A program made the position numbers and the translations under genes. Under the pieces are notes generated by a model that was given only the letters and a program-made list of their open reading frames with translations, made no database searches and was not told where the DNA came from. DNA of 59,259 nucleotides, taken from assembly GCA_018398765.1 (NCBI GenBank), contig JAHBMJ010003394.1:27392-86650 (forward strand), read 5' to 3'. This document shows positions 48,348 to 59,035 of the stretch, piece after piece; position 1 is the stretch's first letter, and each line of letters begins with the position of its first letter. The stretch comes from Chromera velia (Eukaryota > Sar > Chromeraceae).

Positions 48348-49621
48348 GACAGAGAGAACTGAATGACACCCATACATGCATGTAGTAGTGGAATTCATGA
48401 TGTGCCGACAGGCTTCCTTTCTTCCTTTCATCTGTCCACGTCGTGTTCTTCTGACTGAATCGTCCATTCACTGTATGTCCGAATGAACTTGTTTTGCATT
48501 GAAGGAAGGCTGTCGGCATGTCGTGTGAATCTTTGTGAATTGTGAGTCTTTCGTTCATGTTTTGTTTCCTTGTGGGTGATGCCGTGATCGATCGACCGAT
48601 CCGTTTCAGTTGGGTTGGTCGTTCACTCCATTCATTTGTTACATCGTCAAGTGACTCTTCAGTGGCTCAATGACATGTCTGTGGGCAGTGCAAGTACGTA
48701 CACACACCATTTCATTTCATCTTTGTGGCGTGCAATGAGCTGCTGCAGTTGCATCCCTCCCTTGACTGACCGTAGTCCTGTGGGTAGTGTGTGTGCATCC
48801 ACGTTTGTGGAAAGACCTCCGCTTCGTATTTCCACGGCTCTTCAAAAACGACCTGCATTTAGAGAATTCATTAATTGTGGGTGCACAGGGGGCCTTGAAG
48901 GAATTCAGCACTGGGACGCCCTAGCTGGCACGGGTTTTGCAGGACGAGAAATCTGGTGAGTAGTAAACGCCTGGTTTGAATTGTCTGATGCATCGGTCTG
49001 TCGCGAACTGCACTATAGCTATCGAATAGTAGATCGATCGCGTCGCATAAAGCTTCGACTTAGTCGTACTAAACCATGTTGACCCATCCATACCTAGATG
49101 CATGCACTATTCATTTATTTAAGTAACTATATATAGCTAGACAATTAAATTAAATTAATGGTTAAGTGACCATAAGGCGGCCTTAGGCGGGGCACGTGCA
49201 AAGCAATTCGATCTAATGAGTGTACCTACTAGGAGTGTAGTAACCATAATCTGATTAATCCAACATTCCAAAAGAGTCTATAAATAAAACCACAGTTAGC
49301 ACACTAATTTTAAAACTAATTAAAACTACCGACTGCAGATAAAATTCCAAAATTCACCCTGCATCACCAACCCTCACGATCGAACACGGCCTCTCCCTCT
49401 ACCACCTCTAGTCCTTCACCACCCATCCCTATATACCACACCCTGTCTGAATAAATGAACGTACGTAGGAAATCGCTATGCGGAGGTGCATGCACACTCG
49501 CTAATCATGCGATAGCTGTGTCACTTTTTGAATTTTAAATTTCCTTAGCCAGCGAGTGAGAGTGAGGCCTCAACGTTGAAGACCTTTACTCACCCTACTC
49601 CACATAAGTCCAAAGACTCTC
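48348..49621. other. 3' flank and intergenic sequence, no gene seen
   Basis: Mixed sequence up to about 48960, then AT-rich. GATCGATC-type words and a CA-rich stretch (49300-49450) are present. It ends at the target duplication of the second hAT-like copy. Confidence 0.5.
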
Positions 49622-51896
49622 AAGTACACTAGGGCTTGGAAAAGGTGTACCTCAGAAAAGGTGCAAACCAAGAAGTTGCACCAGATGCACCTGTTTTGCA
49701 CCAGATGCACCAGATGCACCTGTTTTGCACCTGATTGAATGGAATTAGGTGAAAAGTGTCAGCATCATAGCCATACAACGCGCCGCGGCCCCGCCCTTGT
49801 GGCTCCCCGCGGCCCCATGCAAACGCGTGCATGTTGCTGGGCCGCGGTCCGTGGAACAAATCCGATCAGCTGATTTTTGAGAAGGACCTCGGCGCGACAG
49901 AGGTCACTAAACGCATGCACGTTCGACAACGCATGCGCTGCATGAAATCAAGTCCATTGGAACATGAGAACCTCTTCTCTTTGCAGCATAAGAACTGTTA
50001 TATAGGCTGCCCTATGTAACAGAAACGACTACATGTACACGCATAACAATGAGAAGCGCACCAGGGTAAAAGGACCAGAACAACAGGTTTGAGTCAAAAA
50101 GCTGAATAAGCAGACTGAGTCCGTTTGCATAGCAATAACACAATGCTAAACGGTTTGCCGGGAGGAAAACAGCTTTCTCAACCTTTATTAGCAATCCGAG
50201 GATGAATGCAAACGCAGTGCTGTGTGCAGATTCTTTTTCATATGAAGAAGAGAAGCAGAAACGGCATACCTATGGGAACTGTGTGTTACACGCATATGCG
50301 AAGGTACGTTGATACTCTCCCTCTCGGTTGTAGGTAAGGACTTTTGAAACCTGGTGCCGGGTGCTCTTTATGATTGGCGAGCTCAATCTATCTTGGTCAG
50401 TAAGAGTGCACTTGGTTTGATCATTCACTTTGCTGCTTTGCCTTAGAGAGTGGAACCATTCGTCACTTCCGTCTGCTGATGGCTCGTCAAGTTTGCATGC
50501 CCACATACAGATCTGTATCTGATTTTCTGTCATACCACGGCTTTTCGTTGCATTTGGTACTTCCAGATGGTTTGAAGTCCGTCTGTAGAAGGAATTGCAG
50601 CTTTCCTAGGGGCGTTCACCCCTTTGTTCGCAAGTCGTCAGTCATACCGGTCCCGTATACTGGTCACTGCAGTTAATCACTTTTCAATTTTATAATCCGA
50701 GGCCCTGTCTAGATAGACGGCTTCAAACAAATGCCAGTAAACAAAAAAGAAGTTGTTAAAGAGCAAGGAGAACCTTCTTTTGGATCTAAAGATGGAGAAA
50801 ATACTTGTACTAGCCATGTAGATCCTTGCAGGTGGCTCAGGAGGGTATGGAAAGACAAGCCAGTCTCGATGGACATCATGAATTAAGCCGGGTCAGTCAA
50901 AAGAGGATGGTCCGGGGTTCGGAATCACACCTGTCCGACTCTGTCCATATTTTTCTCATTTTTCAAAGCCAAACCCAAATCAAAAGCCAACTTGAAAGCC
51001 AAAGCCTCCCCTCCGCTCCAACCAGCCCGCATTAAACCAGAGGAGTTTCTAACCTAAGGGAAGAAAGACGACATACTGAGGTCGACTTTCAAGTCGAACT
51101 TCGAGTGAAAGAAAGTCTGTAAGGAGCCTGCTCTCTCCTCTTCTTTCTCCTTTTCTTCTTTCTCTTCTTGCTCTTTTTTGTCCTCTGTTGTCGTTTTGGG
51201 GGGGGGTGAGCTAGGGGATGAGTGAAGAAGAGAGCTAGGGTATGACGCTGAGCCTTGAAATCAGGCCCTCGTTTGCCCTTGCTCAGAGAAGAAATACAAA
51301 TTTAAAAAACCTTCTTTTATTTCATTCTTTCTTCTTTTTCTTTTTCATAAAAATGTACCATTTGTAGTTGCTTTCTTCATGAGTTTGCTTCAAAGGGGCA
51401 TCATGCAGTTTGAAGGTTTTATGGACCCTAGTATGGACCGTAGGGACAGAACTGGACTACAGTGCAGCACGCAACCAGCGCCAAACATATTCAAACATTG
51501 GACAGGTGAAAAACGTTGCTTAAATTGAGGAAAGAGACCCAGAAAGAGACCGAAGTCATGAGATAGTCAGAGACATATAGTCTTTATTTGTCATATTTTT
51601 TATTTTTGCTTTTTATCGCCCGTTATCGTCTTTTCACTGATATTTCTAGTAACATTTTAAGTTGTTTCACATAATAAAAATCAGTGTAGCAAATCTATAT
51701 CATAAAAAGCTTTTAGGCCTTGATTGAGGCGCTTTTTGGCCGTTAAAAACACTAGAAATCAACCCTAGAAACCTAGTTTTTATAGGGTACACGGTGCACC
51801 TTATTTTGCACCTGTTTTGCACCTGATTTAAGGTGCAAACTTGTTTTTGCACCAGCACCAGCACCTTATGCACCTTTTCTCAGCCTTAAAGTACAC
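49622..51896. mobile_element. Non-autonomous hAT-like DNA transposon, copy 2, uninterrupted
   Basis: The element runs 49630-51888 (2259 bp). It is flanked by a perfect 8-bp duplication, AAGTACAC at 49622-49629 and 51889-51896. The ends TAGGGCTTGGAAAAGGTG and the inverse of the right end TAAGGCTGAGAAAAGGTG form imperfect TIRs of about 18 bp. Subterminal GCACCAGATGCACCTG-type repeats stand near both ends. There is no transposase frame. It is the same family as copy 1 and lacks copy 1's two insertions, so it shows the pre-insertion state. Confidence 0.88.
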
Positions 51897-54061
51897 AACC
51901 AACACGATTGAGAAGAGAGCCTCTGCTCTGACTACCTTCAAGTTGATTCTGCACCTTCGGGCAAGAAAACACTTCACTACATAAACACTTCCCCCCCTTT
52001 TGCTGGCACTCACACCCGATCACTGCAAGGAGAGCAAGAAGATTCGAAGGGAAACGATAGACTCTTCTACAGGCTGGCTGGCTATAACTTGACTGGAAGT
52101 GAACATCTTGTTGGCAAGAAGTGATCGAGACAGCCTCGAGCCCCCCCNNNTATCATTTGACAACCCCTCAAGCCCCCCCCCCTTTCATATGCCCAAGCAA
52201 AGGTGACCACCCCACAGCAGCCCTCAAGCAGTGACTGGTGGAGAGAATCAAGTAGCTGACCACAAGGTTAGGGAACTTCTCCCTCTTAGCCTCCTACCCT
52301 GGACTAGACCCTAGAACTGGAACTTTGTGGATAACGATCGCAGTTGCGGATAGGGTGCGCCCACAGGATACTCCCCCTTTCCATTACACCTCACCCCCCC
52401 AAGAGACCCCCGGAGTGGAGCTAGCACCCCGGTCCAAAACTGATGACACATATTTTATATAGTACCAGCAACAGGCATGGAGCTAGCAGAGCAAGTTCAC
52501 TACTTTAGGACCTTCACCAGACATCACTTGAAGAACACCACGGGGACCTTTTGCTCCATGCGATATCACCAACCATAGGCCCAGCCCTACAGAACTCGGA
52601 ATCCTACTAGTTAGAATCCCAAATCACAAAAACCATACCCTATGGAAACCCTATGGCAATCACCATAAATCACCGTAACACACATCTATTCAGCACCTCA
52701 TATCTACAAACACCAATGAGCCTAGATCGTTTTCCTCAAATAGCCTGCTATACCTATGGTTTGCTCACTTGTCACACTTAGGCAGTGGGGTTTCCTGCGG
52801 GGAGGGTGAGGGAGCTCGGCTCCCCTCAATACGGCTGTGTACGCTAACTACTCAGCCAGAGGGCAGTCACTGACAGGCATCAGCTCCGAATGTCAAAAGG
52901 ACTAGTGCAGCCGGCCGGGTCTTTCCCCTTACATGGCAAGATCGCACCGTATGGTAATAGGTGTTATCTGTCCCCCTCTATCAAAAATATCAAAAGATAA
53001 GAAAATGCAAGCAGGACAACGTCAGTGTAGAACAGAAGCCAGCGGATACGCAAGCTAGACAGAAGAGAATAAAAAGTATATGAAGTTTTGGCCAGAAACT
53101 TCGCCTCTGTCAGAACCTAATTTTTGATAGCAGTATCACCCTCTACCTAATTATCTGATCATTATCATTGGTCTCCGGTGAGGGCCCTCATTGGTTAAGA
53201 AGGCGTCCCCACCACTGACACCTGACCCCATGTACGACCCACGATCACCAAGCACTGCATACTATTTCAATATCTCACCTTAATACAGGCAGATATCGGA
53301 TAATCCAGACCTCCTTCGGAGGACCCCTGGCTCCTGAAGAAACCTTCAGTCACCATGTGGGGGCCTTGCTTTGTCAGTTACCTCCTAAGCTCATACGCTC
53401 ATGCCCGTAACTCCCCCCAGAAGAGAACAGGCACCAGTTTAAGAAGAGCCGATGGGCCCATCCACTGAACCCTGCTCGAAATATAGTAAGGACCAGTAAG
53501 CACTCCCGCGGAACTCGCTTAAACCGGAACTGAGAATGCTCCCCGGTGGGGCCTGTTTGAATCAGCAGATAGCCTCTACAGTCAACGGTACGAGTGTGTA
53601 TGTCTTTTGGACGGTTGATCGATTGGCAACCCCTGAAGTGAGAAGCAGTACCTCTAGCATTATTTGTTGTAATAAACATAAACCCCTTTAATCATTTTAT
53701 GATTAAAAAAAAATAATAATAAAGTGAAAATAACCATTTTTTTTTTTTTTTTGAAAATTACCCCTAGGATTTTCCCATGTTAGGCCATGCATGCTTAGAA
53801 TTTAGTGGAATTTAAAGGATTTTACTGGAATTTACCGGTAGAAAATCCCATGCAGAGGAAGGCACGCGTAGCTGCTAACCTAGGCTGCGAACTCTAATCC
53901 TGCAATTGATTATTGGATCCTATAATTCAAATTTAAAAAATTGAAGTTTTAAGTTAAATTAAATAGAAGTCCAACTATTCCTGTAAGTGTTACTAAATCA
54001 CATACTCAAAGCATTATGAAGTAAACATTCAAGTTGCATGCTTTAATTGGATTAAGGGTAT
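51897..54061. other. Non-coding tract of uncertain origin
   Basis: Not AT-rich like other spacers, and with no convincing gene. It has several small hairpins, for example GAAGTTTTGGCCAGAAACTTC near 53081 and TCCTCCGAAGGAGG-like pairs near 53308. On the minus strand a few words resemble conserved large-subunit rRNA pieces (GGAAAGACCC near 52927; CGATCTAGGCTCAT near 52726). Organelle-derived rRNA fragments are possible but unproven. Poly-T and poly-A runs at 53700-53755 end the tract. Confidence 0.3.
52148..52150. other. Assembly gap (3 N)
   Basis: Three undetermined bases directly after a run of seven C, with another C run 25 bases later. The true gap size is unknown. Confidence 0.97.
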
Positions 54062-55624
54062 TTAAGGGTGAGGATTGCACGGCTTGCAGTTGCTACTGGC
54101 TTGGCAGACTTTCATTTTCTCATGTGACTGGAGTGTACCAAGGCCCTCGAAAGTGATTAAAGAGTCTGCGTGCCAGTGTCCATCCGCGCCCTCTTCGTCA
54201 AACTGCGACTCCGCAAGAGAAAAAATGTCCTTCACAGAGGAAGACAGAGAGAAGGTGACTACCTGAAGCTCTCCTCTGATCGGCTCCCTCTCTGCTAACT
54301 GCAGCAGAGCATCTTCGTTTGCCTCGTAATAATGCGCATCGTGAAGAGAGAAACAGAGAGAGCTTGCAGCCAGGTCTCGCTGGCTTCTCCTCTTCACCTC
54401 CCACCGAACTAGATGGAGGATCACTGCCCACACAATCGCATCGTGAGGGAGACCTAACACCGTGTCGGACGATCGCTGCGTGACTATCAAATCCAACTTG
54501 CGGTCGCCCACGACTTGAAATTGTACCGCCGTGGTACAAGCAGGCTGCACCGTTTCTTCTGTCGGTTTTTGAAGAACACACACCATCTGACGGCTGCTCT
54601 TACCGTCGCAAAGGGGTTGGATGACGTTCTTTTCGAGCTGATTAAATTTCGTGTGGATGATCCGTCCTTCAGCGTCCTTTTCGGGCCAATTGACCAACAA
54701 CCCATAATTAAACCCAACAATACCGTCGACCGCTTGGGCATCCCAGAATCTGTTCTTGTGTCTCTGAAGAAATGCAATGTTTTTTTCCCCCCTCAAATAC
54801 CAGAGAGCCTCAACAACCGCAGCGTACGGGATTATCTTCCTCAAAGACGTGACCGGAAGAACGTTCCCCCCCTGTCCATTTCCGCCTCCATCTCCGCTCA
54901 GGTCAGCAACAAGCGAATAGAGACCCCGAAGAGCCTTGTTGGGCCCTTTTTTGTTATCTTTTCTCTCCCCGCATGCTTTCAGAAACCGATAGAGCTTCGA
55001 AATTTTCCTGTCAAACGACTCTGTCCCGGGACGATCTGGAGTCTCATGAGACTCTGAAGCCGCAAGGACATCGTCGGCTGGCACTGCTGAGGCGAAGAAA
55101 ATTGTGAAGTGGCGCGTGCCAACAGTAAAGGAGGCCCTTGAAAATAGGGAACGGGTCTGAGAAGGCGTCAAGGGGACAAGGTTTTGGCCCTCCTGGAATC
55201 TTACCCCACTTCCCTTGCAGGTGAGCACAAGACCCTCAGCCTCTCTGCTGATCGTCATCGCACGCCTGCTGACACCAGACTCTACCTCCCACTTGTAATG
55301 ACAATCGCCAGTTCTACCGAACTTTACAAACGGCTCGCAATGCCCGAAATCAGGAACCAAAAAGGACCGCCGGGGCACTGCTGCACTCTGGTCCTTCGAA
55401 TTCTCCACAATCTCAATGACTGGTGGGATGTAACTGGGGGAAATGGACAACGGGAAAGGAGGGTCGGAAGCCTCCTGGGTTAGTGGGAGGTCGTCATAAC
55501 CGTCCCCATCTGAGGGCAGCATGGGAAAATCATCCTCTGTGGAAGGAAACAAACGGGGAACTGTTGGTGGAGGCTCCCCCGCATGGTCCTCATGGTGTCT
55601 CTTTCTAGTCGGAGTGCTGTACAT
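54062..55624 (-). CDS. FHA-like plus thymidylate-synthase-fold protein with dCMP-type active-site Asp
   Basis: Intronless. The frame is open from 55792; I prefer the ATG at 55624 (MYSTPTRKRHH), giving 520 residues. Residues 1-85 are disordered. Residues 86-180 resemble an FHA domain (KFGRTG...VSRRAMTIS...NLVPL...FTVGTRHFTIFF) but lack the usual His; this call is tentative. Residues 255-450 are thymidylate-synthase-like. In E. coli numbering: E272=E58 (VEALWYLRGEKN), W294=W80, Y307=Y94, C363=C146 (PACTTAVQF), R384=R166 and D387=D169 (QRSSD), H431=H207 and Y433=Y209 (HDAHYY). The uracil-selecting N177 is D395 (GLPHDA). W83 and the N-terminal phosphate Arg appear lost. Asn-to-Asp is known from T4 dCMP hydroxymethylase and turns L. 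casei TS into a dCMP methylase, so a cytosine nucleotide substrate is inferred. The protein could instead be non-catalytic. Confidence 0.78.
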   Translation of the reverse strand: MYSTPTRKRHHEDHAGEPPPTVPRLFPSTEDDFPMLPSDGDGYDDLPLTQEASDPPFPLSISPSYIPPVIEIVENSKDQSAAVPRRSFLVPDFGHCEPFVKFGRTGDCHYKWEVESGVSRRAMTISREAEGLVLTCKGSGVRFQEGQNLVPLTPSQTRSLFSRASFTVGTRHFTIFFASAVPADDVLAASESHETPDRPGTESFDRKISKLYRFLKACGERKDNKKGPNKALRGLYSLVADLSGDGGGNGQGGNVLPVTSLRKIIPYAAVVEALWYLRGEKNIAFLQRHKNRFWDAQAVDGIVGFNYGLLVNWPEKDAEGRIIHTKFNQLEKNVIQPLCDGKSSRQMVCVLQKPTEETVQPACTTAVQFQVVGDRKLDLIVTQRSSDTVLGLPHDAIVWAVILHLVRWEVKRRSQRDLAASSLCFSLHDAHYYEANEDALLQLAEREPIRGELQVVTFSLSSSVKDIFSLAESQFDEEGADGHWHADSLITFEGLGTLQSHEKMKVCQASSNCKPCNPHP

Positions 55625-56311
55625 TGCCTTGGTATGAGGCGTTGGGGTCGTCTGAAAGGTCGAGAGAGAAACCCGGAAGAAGAGATAGTACAGCTGTACA
55701 AGGCTGTCCAGGAAGCTGAAATCAGGTTCAGACGTAATGAAGCAGAAGGATGGAGACTGTAAAACAAATGGAGCAAGTTCAGTCTGACACAACAGAAACG
55801 TTCACTTTTTGAACAGCCAATTGAAACTCATCGCTTCCGAACGGCTCATTCGTATGGCCGGTGCAGTGGGTGCACATGGGGGCCGTGATGGGGCAGCACT
55901 TCTGCATGTCATCTGACATGTTCTGACTCACATCTGACTCACTGCATGCTTAATTGAAGAAGAGACGGGTCTGTCGGATATCGCGGTTGAAAATCGGTTG
56001 AAAGGTGACTTTGGCGGCGCCACCGGCGGCGCGCGCGTGTCCGAATGCGCGCGCGTCGCCCATTTGCCCGCATGAGGAAATGTGAGGAAGCGAAATCAGA
56101 TCGAAAGACTGAAAAACACCGTCTTACACAGCGCAAGCCTGATCGATTTCACTTTCTCTCTCTACCCTCTGGATTCTCTGATGCCAGAACTCTGAGGCTT
56201 CTTTGGTTTCTACCGTCGCAGGGAACTCGCTGGGGGCCGAACCTGGCGTTGACGGTCTAGCTAGGCTTCGAGAAAACGTTCGAGAAAAGAAGCAAGCAAG
56301 AAGGAGGAAAG
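55625..56311. promoter_or_regulatory. Shared upstream region of the TS-like gene (-) and oxidosqualene cyclase (+)
   Basis: The two intronless genes are divergent, with 687 bp between chosen starts. The part 56008-56060 is GC-rich with CGCGCG words. The frame of the TS-like gene continues open to 55792, so part of this segment could be its 5' coding region. No named promoter element was recognised. Confidence 0.45.
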
Positions 56312-59035
56312 ATGTCTGCCCCTCCTTCAAAGAGGAAGAGTAGGTGTCCCTGGATTGCAGAACTGGCACAGTTTGATAATCCTCTTCCAGTGGACTTGGA
56401 GGCATCCCGTGCAATCACCTCAAGATTCAAGTTCCTTTCAGACGTCTCCTCAAAGAACTTCAGTCTGAAAAACCCTGCGCAGAACCCGGCAGGGGTCGGT
56501 ATCGTTGGCTCAGTCATCGGTAGGCAGGTATGGGTGGTGTCTGATGAGCCGCAGAAAACGGGCACTTTCGATCCCTCTGTGAATCCAAACCCAGCAGACA
56601 TTCCCTTGAGGTCTGGGTTGATGGCTTACAATCTCGTGAAGAAAAGAGCCCTGCTTGAGCAGTCTCGACAGCTGGCAGAAAAAGACGGGAGCAGCGGGGG
56701 AAGTCCCAGGGTGCTTCCTGAAAGGGTGAGTGCCTCGTTCAGCAAAGCGACTGAATATCTTGCATTGACTCAGTGCGACGACGGCCATTGGGCTGGGGAC
56801 TACGGAGGTCCCCACTTTCTCCTTCCGGGTCTGGTTATCACCTGTCATTTGATTCAGCATGACGTGGGGGATGTGTGGAAAGAGGCAATGAGACGGTATC
56901 TCATAAACCACCAGCAGAAGGATGGGGGGTGGGGCATCCATATTGAGGGGCGGTCCGGTGTTTTCTGTTCTTGTCTCTCCTACGTTGCCCTCCGTCTTCT
57001 CGGAGTTCCTCCCTCCTCCCCCGTGTGTGTGCGCGCACGGGGGTTCATACGGAGAGGGGGGGGACCTGCGAGATGTCCGCAGTGGGGGAAGGTGTGGATG
57101 GCGTTGGCAGGCGTTTTTGACTGGAGGGGGGTGCCCCCTGTGCCTGTGGAGCTCTGGGCCCTCCCCACGTGGTTTCCCTTCCACCCCGCCCATATGTGGT
57201 GTCACGCTAGGCTTGTGTATCTCCCCATGAGCTACCTCTCTGCTCAGAGAGTGAGGGGCCCCGAGACTCCTCTAATTGCCTCCATCCGTCGTGAATTGTT
57301 CTCCCCCTCCGAGGAGATGATGGGAGACGAGAGGAGAATGGAGGGGGTGTTACAGAGAGTCAACTGGACTTCTGTCCGGTTCTCTCGGTCGTCCAGCAAG
57401 GACGTTTTTCGTCCCATTGGCCTTGCCTCCCTTGCTCTCTACGTGTGTGCACACGTGTACGAGCTACTCGGAAACGGCCCCTTTGGCATTTTTGGATGGT
57501 TGAAAAAGAGGGGAATAGGGTTTGCCCTCGAGTACATGAGGGAGGAGGACGAAGGAACGAATTTCCTCTGCATCGGCCCTGTGAACAAACTCCTGAACAT
57601 GTGCTGCCACTGGCACGCATCCGGATGCAACCCGAACGATCCCCATGTCCTGAAACACATCCCACGGCTGTATGACTACATGTGGGTATCAGAGGACGGG
57701 GCCAAAATGCAGGGGCAGGTGGGGTCCCAGGTGTGGGACGCGTCTTTTGCAGTGCAGGCGCTCCTGCAGTCTCCCAAAAGCCTCACCCCACTTGCCGAAG
57801 ATTCACTTTCCGGGGCCGTCTCCTTTCTCGTCCAGTCGAGATTCGAGGGACCCCCCTCTGTCGGCAGACGCTTCTCAGAAACCCCCTTTGCAGGGGGCTG
57901 GCCGTTCACAGTCCGCGCTGCCCACTGGCAGGTTTCCGACTGCACCGCCGAGGCCTTCGCTGCCATGCTGGCCCTCCGTGCGCGAGGGGCCCGGAAGGTA
58001 GATTCTGGATCTTCCCAAACGCTCAGTCTGCCTGAGCTCCGTGAGTCCGCCTCTCTGTTAGTGTCGATGCAGAACAGAAATGGGGGGTGGGCGGCGTATC
58101 AAAAGAAACGTGCGGGGGCATGGTATGAGTTGCTAAACCCATCCGAGGTGTTTGGGGACATTATGTTGGACTACCCGCACGTTGAGTGCAGTGGCTCCGT
58201 CACCCACTCACTCGTTGCGTATTTGAATGCGGAACCGGAGGGGCCCCGGCATGCCCCTGTTGTCGATGCCGTGTTGAGAGGTGTCCATTTCATTTTGTCC
58301 CATCAGAAGCCCGACGGATCCTGGCACGGGTCGTGGGGTGTGTGCTTCACATACGCAGCATTCCTTGCCTGCAGAGCGCTCGTTGCGTCATGTCTGTCAG
58401 GCCCTGTGTCACATACAGTTTCCAGGGGGGGCAAGGCAAAGGGAAAGGTGGGGGTGATGAGGCAGCGCATCATCAAAGCAGTGATGGGGTGTGCAGACTT
58501 TCTTTTGAGAAAGCAGAGAAGCGATGGGGGGTGGCAGGAGGCCTTCAAAAGTTGTGCCACGCTTCAGTGGGAAGAGACGCCCCAGCCGTGCCCGTCTCCA
58601 GAGGGCAGTGTGAGGAATGGTCTCTCAGAGAAGCCCGTCTCTGAGATCAGTTGGACCATCGCCGAGGGGGGAGACGGAGACGGATTGGGGCAAAGTTTGG
58701 AAGACGGTCCCGAAAGGCTGGGGTGCACAGACTGTGTCCAGACAGCCTGGGCTGTTCTTGCCCTTCTGGAGGTCCTCTCCTTGTATCAAGAGGAGAGTGC
58801 GGGTATGGGAGCGAGGGGAGGGTCTGGGAAGGCATGGGAGGAGATTGAGCTTGTGCAGAGGGGCGCCAGGAGAGGTATTGAATTCCTGGTGAGTGCACAG
58901 AAGGGGGACGGCGACTGGAGGCAGAACGGGTGTGCGGGGGTGTTCAACAACACCGTAGGAATCTCATACGCCAATTACAGGAACATCTTTCCCACCTGGG
59001 CCCTCGCCAAATTCCTCGACCTAGGCCTGCAGTAG
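56312..59035 (+). CDS. Oxidosqualene cyclase (sterol cyclase family)
   Basis: Cyclises 2,3-oxidosqualene to a sterol or triterpene precursor (family knowledge); acts at ER or lipid membranes. Single exon, 907 residues, longer than the usual 730-760. The extra length is mainly low-complexity insertions near residues 650-700 and 740-800. The catalytic acid is Asp543 in VSDCTAEAFA; DCTAE marks oxidosqualene rather than squalene-hopene cyclases. QW-type repeats are QQKDGGWG, QNRNGGWAAY, QKPDGSWHGSWG and QKGDGDW. IGPVNKLLNM, GSQVWDASFAVQALL and MWCHARLVYLPMSY are further family blocks. At product-determining sites it has Gln469 (Tyr410 in Arabidopsis cycloartenol synthase, Thr in lanosterol synthases), Ala537 (His477; Cys or Gln) and Val541 (Ile481; Val). 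Val fits the lanosterol type, but the set matches neither class. Lack of introns contrasts with most neighbours. Confidence 0.94.
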   Translation: MSAPPSKRKSRCPWIAELAQFDNPLPVDLEASRAITSRFKFLSDVSSKNFSLKNPAQNPAGVGIVGSVIGRQVWVVSDEPQKTGTFDPSVNPNPADIPLRSGLMAYNLVKKRALLEQSRQLAEKDGSSGGSPRVLPERVSASFSKATEYLALTQCDDGHWAGDYGGPHFLLPGLVITCHLIQHDVGDVWKEAMRRYLINHQQKDGGWGIHIEGRSGVFCSCLSYVALRLLGVPPSSPVCVRARGFIRRGGGPARCPQWGKVWMALAGVFDWRGVPPVPVELWALPTWFPFHPAHMWCHARLVYLPMSYLSAQRVRGPETPLIASIRRELFSPSEEMMGDERRMEGVLQRVNWTSVRFSRSSSKDVFRPIGLASLALYVCAHVYELLGNGPFGIFGWLKKRGIGFALEYMREEDEGTNFLCIGPVNKLLNMCCHWHASGCNPNDPHVLKHIPRLYDYMWVSEDGAKMQGQVGSQVWDASFAVQALLQSPKSLTPLAEDSLSGAVSFLVQSRFEGPPSVGRRFSETPFAGGWPFTVRAAHWQVSDCTAEAFAAMLALRARGARKVDSGSSQTLSLPELRESASLLVSMQNRNGGWAAYQKKRAGAWYELLNPSEVFGDIMLDYPHVECSGSVTHSLVAYLNAEPEGPRHAPVVDAVLRGVHFILSHQKPDGSWHGSWGVCFTYAAFLACRALVASCLSGPVSHTVSRGGKAKGKVGVMRQRIIKAVMGCADFLLRKQRSDGGWQEAFKSCATLQWEETPQPCPSPEGSVRNGLSEKPVSEISWTIAEGGDGDGLGQSLEDGPERLGCTDCVQTAWAVLALLEVLSLYQEESAGMGARGGSGKAWEEIELVQRGARRGIEFLVSAQKGDGDWRQNGCAGVFNNTVGISYANYRNIFPTWALAKFLDLGLQ

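Noticed and set aside
53374-53679. 101-codon minus-strand frame
   Set aside because: The product looks like translated structured non-coding DNA (hairpins) and matches no protein family I know.
54515-55057. 180-codon plus-strand frame
   Set aside because: Antisense shadow of the TS-like gene, whose conserved residues are on the minus strand.
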